A stretch of DNA of 29,187 nt from DATAEK01 sp036258055 (GCA_036258055.1 DATAEK010000292.1:1-29187); one strand, 5' to 3'. Positions 7,245-15,781 are shown, counted from the first letter of the stretch. The notes: generated by a model from the sequence alone, not told the origin. Numbers and translations: made by a program.

Positions 7245-9062
7245 GTGCCGAACGACGACCAGCGCAGCGAGCACGAGGCACAGGGGAACGCGACTCCGCC
7301 AGAGCCGGTCGCATCAAATGCCGCCCTGGCGTCGCGATTCCACCAGATGTTTCCGGTCCTCTCGCAGACCGAGATCGACCGCGTCCGACGTTTCGGCGAG
7401 GTCAGGCGATTCCCTGCCGGAGGCCTGCTATTTCAGGCAGGAGAGACTGTCCCCGGGATGTACGTGATCCTGTCCGGCCGTGTAGCGATTGAGCCACGCG
7501 ATGGGCTGGGGCAGGCCGTGCCAGTGGCAGCTTTCGCGCAGCTGATCGGCGCACCGGTCGAGGAGATGACGGAAGTGGTCCCGGGCGAGGTCATTGCTGA
7601 GATCGGTCAGCTCTCCGGAAGACCGGACTTGAGCGTGCTCGACGCCCGAGCCGTCGGTGACGTGGAGGCGATCGTCGTTCCGCCTGAGTCGCTGCGAGCC
7701 CTGCTCGTCACCGAGGCCGAGCTCGGCGAGCGCATCCTGCGCGCGCTCATCCTCCGCCGAGTGGCGCTGATCGAATTGGGCTTCGGAGGTCCGGTGATCG
7801 TCGGGGCACCCAAGTCTCCAGACGTGACGCGGCTGTCGCACTTCCTCGAACGCAACGCGATTCCGTTCCGCGTGGTCGATCCCGATGAGGATCGGGATGC
7901 ATCCGCGCTGCTCTCGCGCTTCGTCCTGAAGCCGGGCGAGCTCCCAATCGCTGTCCTGGCGGACGGCACAGTGCTCAAGAATCCGACGAAGCAGGAGCTG
8001 GCCCGGGCCCTGGGCCTGGTCGCGACGAGCCTCCGCTCCGAACCGTACGACGTGGTCATCGTCGGCGCAGGTCCGGCCGGCCTTGCCAGCGCAGTCTACG
8101 GCGCGTCGGAAGGCCTCGCCGTCCTGGTGCTGGAAGCGCTTGCGTTTGGAGGACAGGCGGGCGCCAGCGCGCGCATCGAGAACTACCTGGGTTTTCCGAC
8201 TGGCGTCTCGGGCCAGGCTCTGATGGCACGCGCGTTCACGCAGGCGCAGAAATTCGGGGCCGAGTTCAGCCTGTCCACTGAGGTTGCGCGGCTGGACTGC
8301 AATTCGGAGAGCTCGGGATCTGATCCAGTGCACATCCTCGAGCTTGCCGACGGGCGGCGGGTCCGGGCGCGCGCGGTCGTGGTCGCGAGCGGCGCGCGCT
8401 ATCGCCGTCCAGAGATTCCGAACCTCGCGCAGTTCGAGGGCCGCGGCGTCTCGTACTGGGCGTCGCCCGTCGAGGCCCGGCTGTGCCGCAATGAGGACGT
8501 GGCCTTGGTGGGTGGAGGAAACTCGGCGGGGCAGGCGGCAGTGTTCCTCGCAAGCCACGCGCGTCACGTACGAGTGCTAGTACGCGGGCGCGGCCTCTCA
8601 AGCACGATGTCGCGCTACCTCATCGAACGGATAGCGGGTTCTCCGAACATCGCGGTCCTTGGTGAGACCGAGGTCGTTGAGCTCCTCGGCACGCCCGAAC
8701 AGGGTCTGCAGGGCGTGCGTTGGCGCAACCGACGTACCAGGGCCGGAGAACAGCACGCCATCGCCCACTTGTTCCTCTTCACAGGCGCCGATCCGGTTAC
8801 AGCCTGGCTCAATGGCAGCGGTATTCCCATCGACGAGAAGGGTTTCATCCGGACCGGTGCCGATGTGCGTTCAACCCAGCGATCGCCGTTACCGCTGGAG
8901 ACCGGCGTCGAGGGGATCTTCGCCGTTGGGGACGTGCGTTGCGGGTCGGTGAAGCGAGTGGGGGCAGCCATCGGGGAGGGGGCCGCAGTCATAGCGCAGC
9001 TGCACACCTTCCTCGCCAGGCGTGGTCCTACCGCCAGCGCGACGCGCGCCGAGGCACGCTGA
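7245..9062 (+). CDS. cNMP-binding domain / thioredoxin-like / thioredoxin-reductase-like FAD oxidoreductase fusion
   Basis: The protein is 605 aa from a GTG start with AGGA 6 nt upstream. Residues about 35-175 form a cyclic-nucleotide-binding (Crp-type) beta-roll (VLSQTEIDRVRRFG, FPAGGLLFQAGETVPGMYVILSG). Residues about 180-265 form a thioredoxin-like fold without cysteines (VIVGAPKSPDVTRLSHFLERN, PIAVLADGTVLKNPT). From about 272 comes a thioredoxin-reductase fold with FAD site VVIVGAGPAGLASAVY, GGQAGASARIENYLGFP, NAD(P) site VALVGGGNSAGQAA and the C-terminal FAD contact FAVGDVRCGSVKRVGAAIGEG. The redox-active CxxC of true thioredoxin reductases is absent; the matching stretch reads GVSYWASPVEARLC. 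The enzyme is therefore probably not a disulfide reductase; its acceptor is unknown. It stands alone, divergent from the kinase operon. Confidence 0.92.
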   Translation: MPNDDQRSEHEAQGNATPPEPVASNAALASRFHQMFPVLSQTEIDRVRRFGEVRRFPAGGLLFQAGETVPGMYVILSGRVAIEPRDGLGQAVPVAAFAQLIGAPVEEMTEVVPGEVIAEIGQLSGRPDLSVLDARAVGDVEAIVVPPESLRALLVTEAELGERILRALILRRVALIELGFGGPVIVGAPKSPDVTRLSHFLERNAIPFRVVDPDEDRDASALLSRFVLKPGELPIAVLADGTVLKNPTKQELARALGLVATSLRSEPYDVVIVGAGPAGLASAVYGASEGLAVLVLEALAFGGQAGASARIENYLGFPTGVSGQALMARAFTQAQKFGAEFSLSTEVARLDCNSESSGSDPVHILELADGRRVRARAVVVASGARYRRPEIPNLAQFEGRGVSYWASPVEARLCRNEDVALVGGGNSAGQAAVFLASHARHVRVLVRGRGLSSTMSRYLIERIAGSPNIAVLGETEVVELLGTPEQGLQGVRWRNRRTRAGEQHAIAHLFLFTGADPVTAWLNGSGIPIDEKGFIRTGADVRSTQRSPLPLETGVEGIFAVGDVRCGSVKRVGAAIGEGAAVIAQLHTFLARRGPTASATRAEAR

Positions 9063-9126
9063 TCCAAACGGATCATCCAGCCGTCTCACCGGGCCAAAGC
9101 CGCGCACCCTATGGCCGTCGCACAGG

Positions 9127-9140
9127 CGCGAGTTGGAACC
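9127..9140 (+). repeat. CGCGAGTTGGAACC core repeat, copy 1
   Basis: This exact 14-mer also occurs at 11574-11587 and 25886-25899, all on the plus strand and all intergenic. Here only the core is conserved. It lies in the gap between the convergent oxidoreductase and permease genes (9063-9260), in which no gene is otherwise seen. Confidence 0.55.
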
Positions 9141-9260
9141 ACTTGGCCGTGTGGCTGCGACGAATTGAGGGGCCGGGCCGCGGCGTGAGCCGGTGTGAGG
9201 GGCGCGGCAATGTGCCGCAATCTGGAGCGAGGAGGGGAGATCCATGGCACCTGGCCACTT

Positions 9261-10820
9261 CTAGTACTCGCCTCCCTCCTCGGTCGTCCACTGTGCGCTG
9301 AGAAAGAGCAGCGACATGCCAGCGTAGCCGATCACGAACGGCCATGTCGGAGCGAGCTTCAGGGCCGTGTCACCAAACGTCCACTGATAGGAGTGCATCA
9401 GTCCGCAGGCCGAGAGCAACGCGGCGAACGCCGACCACGCCGCCGCTCGCCGCCAACGCCGCTCGATCACGCCGACCACCGCCGCGGAGAGCAACATCGC
9501 GGTGAAGAGGAATCCCTGCTCGATCGCGAAAGCGCCCGCAATCCACGTATCGGTCCGCTGGAACTCGCCGATGAGCGATTCGCTGAACGGCCCCACCGGC
9601 CCTCCGAGCCCGGCGGCGCGCAGCCCGTTCTTCGCCATGAGTGCGCCCCACGCGCCGATCCCTGGCAGGAGGCCGACAACGACGGCAGGCGCATGCTCGC
9701 GGGGCGTGGCCTGAAAGGCCTGCGCGACGATCATCATGCCGATCCAGAGGACAATCGCCATCCCGGCCTCGATCGGGATCGCCCACGCGATCCAGGCCAG
9801 CGTACCCGTGACGCAGATCGTCGTCACGAAGGCGCCGTTCAGGATCGAATACCCGGCGCGCGCGCCCATCGCCTTCCACCCGGGATGCCCGATGTAGATC
9901 GTCGTCGGGAACGCGGATCCAAAGAGCGCGGCCGAGACGCTCCCGACGCCGTTGACCGTCAGCGAATACCTGGTGTCGTAAGAGTCGCCGGCCGCTTCCG
10001 CCGACTCGATGTTCTGGAGCGAGCCCAGCACGTTGAACAGACCCATCGCGATGATGACCGATAGATACGGCAGCACGTGTCCGCCGCCGATGGCGGCAAT
10101 CAGGTCGCCGACGACGGGGACGGGGGTGTGGATGGTGGCAGGGGAGGGTCGTGCGCCGACCGGCGCGATCCCGGTGATCCAGCACAGGAGTGTCCCAAGC
10201 GTCACAGCCACGACACCGCCGGGAAGGTGTCCTTTGAAGCGCACGCGACCGAAGTAGGTCAGCATCACGATCGCCAGCGTGGTCAGCCCCACGACCGGAT
10301 GCGCGAAGGTGCGGAAGAGAAAGCCGAGTGAGATGAACCCCAGGGCGATGCCGGCGAGGGTCGAGAGGAGCGCCGCCCGCGGGGTCGCCTTGCGCACGCG
10401 CTCGGCGACGAAGGCACACCCGAGCTCGATGACGCCGGTCGCGAATGTCGCCAGCAGACCCGCCTGCCACGCGACGCGCACGGGATCGACCGCGCCGGCC
10501 CTTTCGGCCAGGGCCTTCGCCGGTAGCATCACCAGGAACACGTGGGCAAACAGCGACACGGTGTTGATGCCGTACGGCAGCGCGCACACGTCCGTACGTC
10601 CCGTGCGCGCGGCGAGCGCGCGCGCCTGGAACGCGTACGCCACGTTGCCGACGAGGATGGAGATCGCTGCGGCTGGCAGCACCCGGCCGTAGAGGAGCTC
10701 GGGCGGGACCCCGAGGACGGTGCGCCAGAGGGTGTCGATCAGCAGCAGCTGAACGAGATTGTCGAGGGCGAGGCCGAAGAACCCGTCGATGTCTCCTCGG
10801 ACGATCCAACGCACACGCAC
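9261..10820 (-). CDS. NCS2-like (xanthine/uracil-type) permease
   Basis: The protein is 519 aa and strongly hydrophobic, with about a dozen membrane segments. The N-terminus (IVRGDIDGFFGLALDNLVQL), the short helix-breaking stretch ALPYGINTVSLFAH and the later ESAEAAGDSYDTRYSLTVNG and FGSAFPTTIYIGHPGWKAMG resemble the NCS2 family of nucleobase permeases, in which such motifs line the substrate site. The substrate is unknown. Translation begins at GTG 10820 with a weak AAAGAG site 8 nt upstream; the ATG at 10822 is in another frame. No purine or pyrimidine catabolic genes lie nearby, so the neighbourhood does not sharpen the call. Confidence 0.75.
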   Translation of the reverse strand: MRVRWIVRGDIDGFFGLALDNLVQLLLIDTLWRTVLGVPPELLYGRVLPAAAISILVGNVAYAFQARALAARTGRTDVCALPYGINTVSLFAHVFLVMLPAKALAERAGAVDPVRVAWQAGLLATFATGVIELGCAFVAERVRKATPRAALLSTLAGIALGFISLGFLFRTFAHPVVGLTTLAIVMLTYFGRVRFKGHLPGGVVAVTLGTLLCWITGIAPVGARPSPATIHTPVPVVGDLIAAIGGGHVLPYLSVIIAMGLFNVLGSLQNIESAEAAGDSYDTRYSLTVNGVGSVSAALFGSAFPTTIYIGHPGWKAMGARAGYSILNGAFVTTICVTGTLAWIAWAIPIEAGMAIVLWIGMMIVAQAFQATPREHAPAVVVGLLPGIGAWGALMAKNGLRAAGLGGPVGPFSESLIGEFQRTDTWIAGAFAIEQGFLFTAMLLSAAVVGVIERRWRRAAAWSAFAALLSACGLMHSYQWTFGDTALKLAPTWPFVIGYAGMSLLFLSAQWTTEEGGEY

Positions 10821-10963
10821 ATGCTACTCTTTCGCCACGACGCTCGCCTCGCCGAGCGCGCTGGCCTTACCACGCCGCCAAACCTAGCGCGTCGGCGCGA
10901 AGGTGCCCGCGGGGCAGACACGAGCGAGGTCGCCTTCACGACCAGCGGCTTTGCTGACCGAGG

Positions 10964-11415
10964 TCACGAATACTGGCCCTGGTTGCGCTCGTCTTCGAAT
11001 CGCTGCAGTCCCAGATTGAAGGCCTTCTGAGTTCGCTGGTAGCGGACGAAGAACAGAATCGACGCGACGACAGGCACCAAGGAGAGTACCGACATAACGA
11101 GGGCCACATGGCGCATGAAGAGAGCTGCCGCGGCGTCGACCTGTCTCGATGAAACGGTGTACGCGAAGATCGCGACAAAGATGACCATGAGCGCCACGAT
11201 CGCGGCGCACACACCAAGGACGATTGGGCCAACGGACGGAATCCGCGGCGGCCGAAGCGAGTCACACCTGGAATGCCAGACGGGGATGACGAGATGACGG
11301 TAGTGGGGTTCCAGTCGGCGACGAGCGCGACGGCATGGCAATGGAAGCATCTGGCTGTCGCCGTATCTGTGTGACACACGGGACACTGCAATTCTTCTGG
11401 GTGCTCCTTTATCAC
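10964..11415 (-). pseudogene. Zinc-ribbon two-TM membrane protein interrupted by a frameshift
   Basis: Two overlapping frames each hold half of one plausible protein. The upstream frame starts with a zinc ribbon, CPVC-x8-CFHC, and reads well to about ISSSPSGIPG. The downstream frame reads from about PPRIPSVGPIVLG through two membrane helices (GVCAAIVALMVIFVAIFAY and ALVMSVLSLVPVVASILFF) to a soluble tail ending NLGLQRFEDERNQGQYS. Joining them needs one lost base somewhere in about 11230-11310. The start may be TTG 11391, with AAAGGAG 12 nt upstream, or GTG 11415. The whole protein would be a small zinc-ribbon membrane protein of unknown role. A sequencing error or genuine decay would look the same here. 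Confidence 0.6.
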
Positions 11416-11560
11416 AGATCAGGCGATTGGCCTCTTTCGGACTTGCAGGACCCGGATCGAAGTAACCGACGACCAGCCGGTGCAGGTCCGGTTCGATTCC
11501 TACGTGCGGTTCCGATCAGTCCGCATCCAAGTCATTGATTTGACCGGGTGTGATAGTGGG

Positions 11561-11587
11561 TGAGCCTAACGTTCGCGAGTTGGAACC
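11561..11587 (+). repeat. 27-bp dispersed repeat with CGCGAGTTGGAACC core, copy 2
   Basis: It matches 25873-25899 at 25 of 27 positions, including the exact 14-nt core. Extended by a few bases, TTCGCGA (11572-11578) and TCGCGAA (11591-11597) form an inverted repeat around GTTGGAACC. It lies in the 288-bp gap between the zinc-ribbon relic and the methyltransferase-like gene; no gene is seen in that gap. Confidence 0.6.
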
Positions 11588-11703
11588 GGATTCGCGAATG
11601 GCGCAGGCGCCTTGACGCGCTTCGATGCGTGGCATGAGCACGGCCTTGAGCTCGTGCCGCGGACCAATCGCGGCGCCGGGGCGAGGGTAGCCGGCACGCC
11701 CGA

Positions 11704-12285
11704 TCACCAGATTCCGGGTACGAGCAGCTTTGTCCTTGCCATGTACGCCGCGTAATCGTCGCCGAATGCCTCGAGCATCATCCTTTCCTCTGCACCGATA
11801 CGAAGTGCAAAGAGAATTCCAAACGCCACTAAGTACGACGGCCCTGCAACCCAGTTCGGAAGCATGAGCGCTTGGCCGATGGAGTAAAGGAAGAGTGCTG
11901 CGTACATTGGATGACGGACATAGCGATAGACCCCTTGCGTTATGAGTCGATGGTTCTCGCGCAGTTCAAGGGTGACCGACCAGTACGTGCTCAGGTCCGA
12001 GTGTGACCGGTGGAACCACCAGAGGCCCCCTACCAGGCACAAGACTCCGGCGCCGAACGGCCAAGGACGAAGGGAGTACTCCGCGAACGAGAAGAGGGGG
12101 GACACCACCCAGATCAACGGAACGAGGAACCCCATCCATGCGAGAGTCAGCAGGACGACCTCGCGCGGACCTTTGCAACTCCGCGCGACCTTGACTCCGC
12201 GACTCCGGCGCCCGTGAGGTGCTCGAATCACGACCATCATGACACTCACGACGAGAATCACCGCCTTGGCGATCCAAGGGTTCAT
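11704..12285 (-). CDS. Isoprenylcysteine carboxyl methyltransferase (ICMT/PEMT)-like membrane enzyme
   Basis: The protein is 193 aa with four to five predicted membrane segments. The C-terminal half has the family signature: GVYRYVRHPMYAAL, then a hydrophobic hairpin, then GAEERMMLEAFGDDYAAYMAR and a closing LLVPGIW. In this family the RHPxY motif and the downstream EE help bind S-adenosylmethionine at the membrane face. Bacterial members methylate small or lipid substrates; true prenylcysteine is unlikely here and the substrate is unknown. The ATG at 12285 has GGAG 11 nt upstream. The gene is followed by the zinc-ribbon relic and preceded by the coiled-coil gene, both on the same strand but with gaps of more than 200 bp. 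Confidence 0.88.
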   Translation of the reverse strand: MNPWIAKAVILVVSVMMVVIRAPHGRRSRGVKVARSCKGPREVVLLTLAWMGFLVPLIWVVSPLFSFAEYSLRPWPFGAGVLCLVGGLWWFHRSHSDLSTYWSVTLELRENHRLITQGVYRYVRHPMYAALFLYSIGQALMLPNWVAGPSYLVAFGILFALRIGAEERMMLEAFGDDYAAYMARTKLLVPGIW

Positions 12286-12311
12286 GATTGATCAACTCCG
12301 ATCGCGTGATG

Positions 12312-12329
12312 GCCGAGCCGTCCCTCGGC
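12312..12329. terminator. Possible hairpin between the coiled-coil and ICMT-like genes
   Basis: GCCGAG (12312-12317) pairs with CTCGGC (12324-12329) across a 6-nt loop, giving a compact GC-rich stem in the 250-bp gap between two minus-strand genes. No U-tract is present, so terminator function is uncertain. Confidence 0.3.
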
Positions 12330-12535
12330 GGCTGCCGCCGTCCGACTTTCTCCACATCTGGACGGCGCGCTCGAACCCAAGCGTCCACGTCGAGCGCCAG
12401 CCGCATATTCCGGTCGCCGCCGGAGAACTATGAGTGGCTCACCGCGATGCAGGACAGTCACGACACGAGGGCTCTCAGGCGGTCGTCATTCGGGCATTTC
12501 GGTCACACGGACCCGCGCGGAAAGACGAGCGGCAG

Positions 12536-12940
12536 CTAGTTGGAACCGAGTTTGTTCGAATCGCGAACGTCGCGGAGGGTTCGGCGCATGTCCTCGACCA
12601 CCGTCATCTGTTCGAGCGTCGTCTCTAGACTCTCGGCAGTCGCGCGGACGGAGTCTACCGCCTCGTCGCGCGCACTCTCGGCCGCGAGTCGAGCCTCCTC
12701 GTTGACGGCTCGCGCAGCCTCGGCGGCTTCGCGTAGCTGTTCTCGTCCCTGGCGGAACACTTCAGCCGCCTCGCGCTGCTCGTCGCGGAGTTCGCGTTTT
12801 TCCTCAGCAAGTCTCCGCGACTGCTCCCCCTCGTTCCTGGAGGCCTCCGCTAAGGCGCCCTGTGCGTCCTTACCGGTGCTATCGCGGTTCGGTGTGTTGT
12901 CGAGCAGCAATCGCTCCAGCGGAATGGGTTCGTTTGCCAT
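12536..12940 (-). CDS. Small charged coiled-coil protein of unknown function
   Basis: The protein is 134 aa. After a short N-terminus (MANEPIPLERLLLDNTPN), residues about 25-120 are almost unbroken Ala/Glu/Arg-rich helix with heptad character (EEKRELRDEQREAAEVF, ARLAAESARDEAVDSV), predicting a long coiled coil. There is no signal peptide or membrane segment, so it should be cytoplasmic. The ATG has a GAAGGGAAGG stretch a few bases upstream. It follows the STAS protein gene on the same strand after 139 bp. No family is recognised; a structural or partner-binding role is a guess from shape alone. Confidence 0.7.
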   Translation of the reverse strand: MANEPIPLERLLLDNTPNRDSTGKDAQGALAEASRNEGEQSRRLAEEKRELRDEQREAAEVFRQGREQLREAAEAARAVNEEARLAAESARDEAVDSVRATAESLETTLEQMTVVEDMRRTLRDVRDSNKLGSN

Positions 12941-13079
12941 CGATGCCTTCCCTTCGACCTTCCCCAGCAGCGTATCAAAAAGGCCGCAGGAGCGATGTCT
13001 CTAAACGGACATCCACAGATCGCGTGCACGACTCTTCTCAGCTCGGGCACACGCTTCCGGCCGGCTTTTCCGCAGCGCA

Positions 13080-13451
13080 CTATCGCGACAACGCTGGAGG
13101 GGCGATCGTCTGAAAGCTCTGAACGGCTTCAGCCTCGGAGTCGAACGACTCGAACAGCGTCACCAGACGCGTAATGGAGAGCAGGTCATGATTCCGCGAA
13201 CTGACGTTCAGTAGCTTCAGAACGCCACCGGCCTTCATCACCGTCCCGTACGAGGCCACCATCTGGCCCAGGCCACCGCTGTCGATATAAGGCACGTTCT
13301 TGAGATTCAAGACGATGTGAGTACGCTCCTGGGAGATGAGACTGTTGATCTTGTCTTTGAGATGCTGCGCGCCCTGATCCATGGTCAGCTTGCCGACGAT
13401 ATCGAGAACCGTCACGCCCCCGATGAGTGTCTCTTCGATCTTGATGTCCAT
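13080..13451 (-). CDS. STAS-domain anti-anti-sigma factor
   Basis: The protein is 123 aa and consists only of a STAS domain (MDIKIEETLIGGVTVLDIVGKL). The conserved phosphorylatable Ser lies in VPYIDSGGLGQMV, near residue 58, as in SpoIIAA/RsbV-type proteins. In the family, the unphosphorylated form binds an anti-sigma kinase and frees a sigma factor. No anti-sigma kinase, PP2C phosphatase or sigma factor is next to it, so its partners must be encoded elsewhere. The ATG has AAAAGGGG 5 nt upstream. It is transcribed away from the GH15 gene. Confidence 0.94.
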   Translation of the reverse strand: MDIKIEETLIGGVTVLDIVGKLTMDQGAQHLKDKINSLISQERTHIVLNLKNVPYIDSGGLGQMVASYGTVMKAGGVLKLLNVSSRNHDLLSITRLVTLFESFDSEAEAVQSFQTIAPPALSR

Positions 13452-13513
13452 GACTGCCCCTTTTCTGGCGTCTGACTAAACTAAAGAACTGTCCATCGCG
13501 CATACCGATTCCA

Positions 13514-13525
13514 CTCGGATCCGAG
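13514..13525. promoter_or_regulatory. 12-bp perfect palindrome upstream of the STAS gene
   Basis: CTCGGATCCGAG is a perfect 12-bp palindrome 62 nt upstream of the STAS start, in the 295-bp gap between the divergent STAS and GH15 genes. It could be an operator, but one copy is weak support. Nothing else is recognised in that gap. Confidence 0.3.
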
Positions 13526-13746
13526 AGACAGATGGGACTCGGCGGTATCACCTCACCGGGACCTTTCCGTCGCTTCGCGATCGAGACGTCGCTCATGCCA
13601 TTACTGTACGGCCCCCAGCGCTCCTGACGGTGTGCTCAATTGCACAACCTACTCGTCGGCGAACCCGCTGGTGTCTCTGCAGTTTGCTGGACATGATGGA
13701 TTGCCACCTCGCCTGCGCGCGATGCGGTTATGGTACAGATGTGGCC

Positions 13747-15573
13747 ATGGCGAACCGCTACGCGCCCATCGGGGACTACGGCATCATCGGCGACCTCCAC
13801 ACGGTCGCGCTCGTGGGAAAAGACGGGGCGATCGACTTCCTCTGCCTGCCATCCTTCGACTCGCCCTCGGTGTTCGCAGCCCTCCTCGACGCCGATCGCG
13901 GCGGCCGCTTCCAGATCGCGCCGCAGCTCGACGACGCGACGCACAAGCAGCTCTACCTGCCCGATACCAACGTGCTGCTCACGCGGTTTCTGTCCGATGG
14001 CGGCCTGGCCGAGGTGTCTGACTTCATGCCGGTGGAGGAGGCCGGCGTCGCGCACAACCTCGTGCGTCGCGCCAAGACGGTCCGGGGCGAGGTACGGTTC
14101 AGCATGCGCTGCGATCCGCGCTTCGACTACGCCCGCGCCACGCATACAGTGGAGCGGCGCAGCGACACGGAAATCCTCTTCGTCGGCCGCGCCGGCGCGC
14201 GCGAGCTGGCCCTGCGGCTGCGCTCGTCGGTCCCGATGCAAGTGGCGGAGGGAGCCGCCGTGGCCGAGTTCACGCTTGGCGCCGACGAGTCGGTCTGGTT
14301 CGTCCTCGAGGTGGTGATGGAGGACGAGCCGTCGCCCTGCGCGCAGCCCGACTACGTGTCAGACGCGTTCAAGGAGACGGTGAACTTCTGGCGCGGCTGG
14401 ATTGGCCGCAGCACGTACAAGAACCGCTGGCGTGAGATGGTGAACCGTTCCGCGCTCGTGCTGAAGCTCCTTACTAGCGCAGAGCACGGCTCGATCGTGG
14501 CCGCACCCACGTTCGGGTTGCCCGAGAATGTCGGCGGCGTGCGCAACTGGGACTACCGCTATTCGTGGATCCGCGACTCGTCGTTCACCCTCTACGGACT
14601 CATGCGGCTCGGCTACACGGGCGAGGCCGAGGCTTTCATGCGCTGGATGATGGCGCGCGCGCAGGAGCTGCAGCCGGACGGCTCGCTCCACATCATGTAC
14701 GGCATCGACGGCCGCCCTGCGGCCCGCGAGGAGATACTGCCCCACCTCGAAGGCTACAGGGGCTCGCGTCCGGTCCGCATCGGCAACGCCGCCGCCGCCC
14801 ATCTCCAGCTCGACATCTACGGCGAGTTGATGGACTCGGTGTACCTGTATGACAAGTATGGCTCTCCGATCGGCCACGACGCCTGGATGAACGTCGTCCG
14901 GTTGATCGACTGGGTGTGCGAGCACTGGCGGGAGAAGGACGAGAGCATCTGGGAGGTCCGAGGCGGGCGGCGTGAGTTCCTGTACTCGCGGGTGATGTGT
15001 TGGGTAGCGCTCGACCGGGCCCTCCGCCTCGCGAATAGACGCTCGTTCCCGGCTCCCCTCGCTCGCTGGTACGATGCGCGGGACACCATCTACCGCGACA
15101 TCCACGAGCGCTTCTGGGACCCGGCGCGCCGCGGCTTCGTCCAGTACCCGGGCGCGTCCACGTTCGACGCCGCAGCGCTGCTCATGCCCCTGGTGCGCTT
15201 CGTATCGCCGACCGACCCGCGCTGGATCGCCACGTTGCGCGGCATCGAGCAGGAGCTGGTAAGCGACTCACTGGTCTATCGCTATCGTCTCAGCGACGGT
15301 TTCTCCGACGGGCTCACCGGTCAGGAGGGCACGTTCTCGATGTGCTCCTTCTGGTACGTCGAGTGCCTCTCCCGCATGGGCGACCTCCACAAGGCGCGGT
15401 TCTTCTTCGAAAAGATGCTTGGCTACGCGAATCACCTGGGACTGTACGGCGAGGAGCTGGGCCCGCAGGCGCAGCATCTGGGCAACTTCCCGCAGGCCTT
15501 CACGCACCTGGCGCTGATCAGCGCCGCCTACGATCTCGACCGGCGGCTCTCGGCCGCCGGCCACGCTGGCTGA
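13747..15573 (+). CDS. Glycoside hydrolase family 15 (glucoamylase/trehalase-type) protein
   Basis: The protein is 608 aa from ATG 13747 (MANRYAPIGDYGIIGDLHTVALVG), where the family N-terminus begins; GTG 13741 is an alternative and neither has a strong ribosome site. An N-terminal beta-sandwich (about 1-240, with FLCLPSFDSPSVFAALL) precedes the (alpha/alpha)6 barrel. Barrel landmarks include NWDYRYSWIRDSSFTLYGL, the probable general-acid Glu in SIWEVRGGRREF with SRVMCWVALDRA, and the probable general-base Glu in QEGTFSMCSFW. There is no signal peptide, so it should act in the cytoplasm, releasing glucose from maltooligosaccharides or trehalose; the sequence does not decide which. A relic of another enzyme begins 12 nt after the stop. 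Confidence 0.93.
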   Translation: MANRYAPIGDYGIIGDLHTVALVGKDGAIDFLCLPSFDSPSVFAALLDADRGGRFQIAPQLDDATHKQLYLPDTNVLLTRFLSDGGLAEVSDFMPVEEAGVAHNLVRRAKTVRGEVRFSMRCDPRFDYARATHTVERRSDTEILFVGRAGARELALRLRSSVPMQVAEGAAVAEFTLGADESVWFVLEVVMEDEPSPCAQPDYVSDAFKETVNFWRGWIGRSTYKNRWREMVNRSALVLKLLTSAEHGSIVAAPTFGLPENVGGVRNWDYRYSWIRDSSFTLYGLMRLGYTGEAEAFMRWMMARAQELQPDGSLHIMYGIDGRPAAREEILPHLEGYRGSRPVRIGNAAAAHLQLDIYGELMDSVYLYDKYGSPIGHDAWMNVVRLIDWVCEHWREKDESIWEVRGGRREFLYSRVMCWVALDRALRLANRRSFPAPLARWYDARDTIYRDIHERFWDPARRGFVQYPGASTFDAAALLMPLVRFVSPTDPRWIATLRGIEQELVSDSLVYRYRLSDGFSDGLTGQEGTFSMCSFWYVECLSRMGDLHKARFFFEKMLGYANHLGLYGEELGPQAQHLGNFPQAFTHLALISAAYDLDRRLSAAGHAG

Positions 15574-15585
15574 GGCGCTGGTCCC

Positions 15586-15720
15586 GCCTATGGAATTCCG
15601 GATGCCGGGACGCTGGAAGCGATTGCGCTGGCCGCCCGGCTCGAAGCGCTGGTGCTCGATCCCGTCTACTCCAGCAAATGCATGGCGGGTCTCGTCGGAC
15701 TCGTGCGCTCCGGCCGGTTT
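15586..15720 (+). pseudogene. C-terminal relic of ACC deaminase / D-cysteine desulfhydrase (PLP fold II)
   Basis: The frame reads AYGIPDAGTLEAIALAARLE and then ALVLDPVYSSKCMAGLVGLV followed by RSGRF: 45 codons matching the conserved C-terminal segment of the ACC deaminase/D-cysteine desulfhydrase family (family pattern LLDPVYxxKxMAGL). There is no start codon, no catalytic Lys domain, and after RSGRF the match to the family (normally leading to FLHTGG) ends abruptly. The relic is in the same frame as the GH15 gene and begins 12 nt beyond its stop, so a deletion probably removed the rest. The recognisable residues are intact, suggesting the loss is recent. Confidence 0.72.
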
Positions 15721-15781
15721 TGCTTCGGACGAACGACTCGAACGATGGGGCGTAGCTGCGATGGACAAAGGAGGGATCGTG

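Noticed and set aside
11556..11600. GCCTAAC followed by a hairpin suggested an integron attC site.
   Set aside because: No matching GTTRRRY end lies within the usual attC length and no integrase or cassette array is present; the second copy lacks the RYYYAAC-like box.
13636..15105. Long minus-strand open frames opposite the GH15 gene.
   Set aside because: They are antisense shadows caused by high GC at third positions; the plus strand carries full family motifs.
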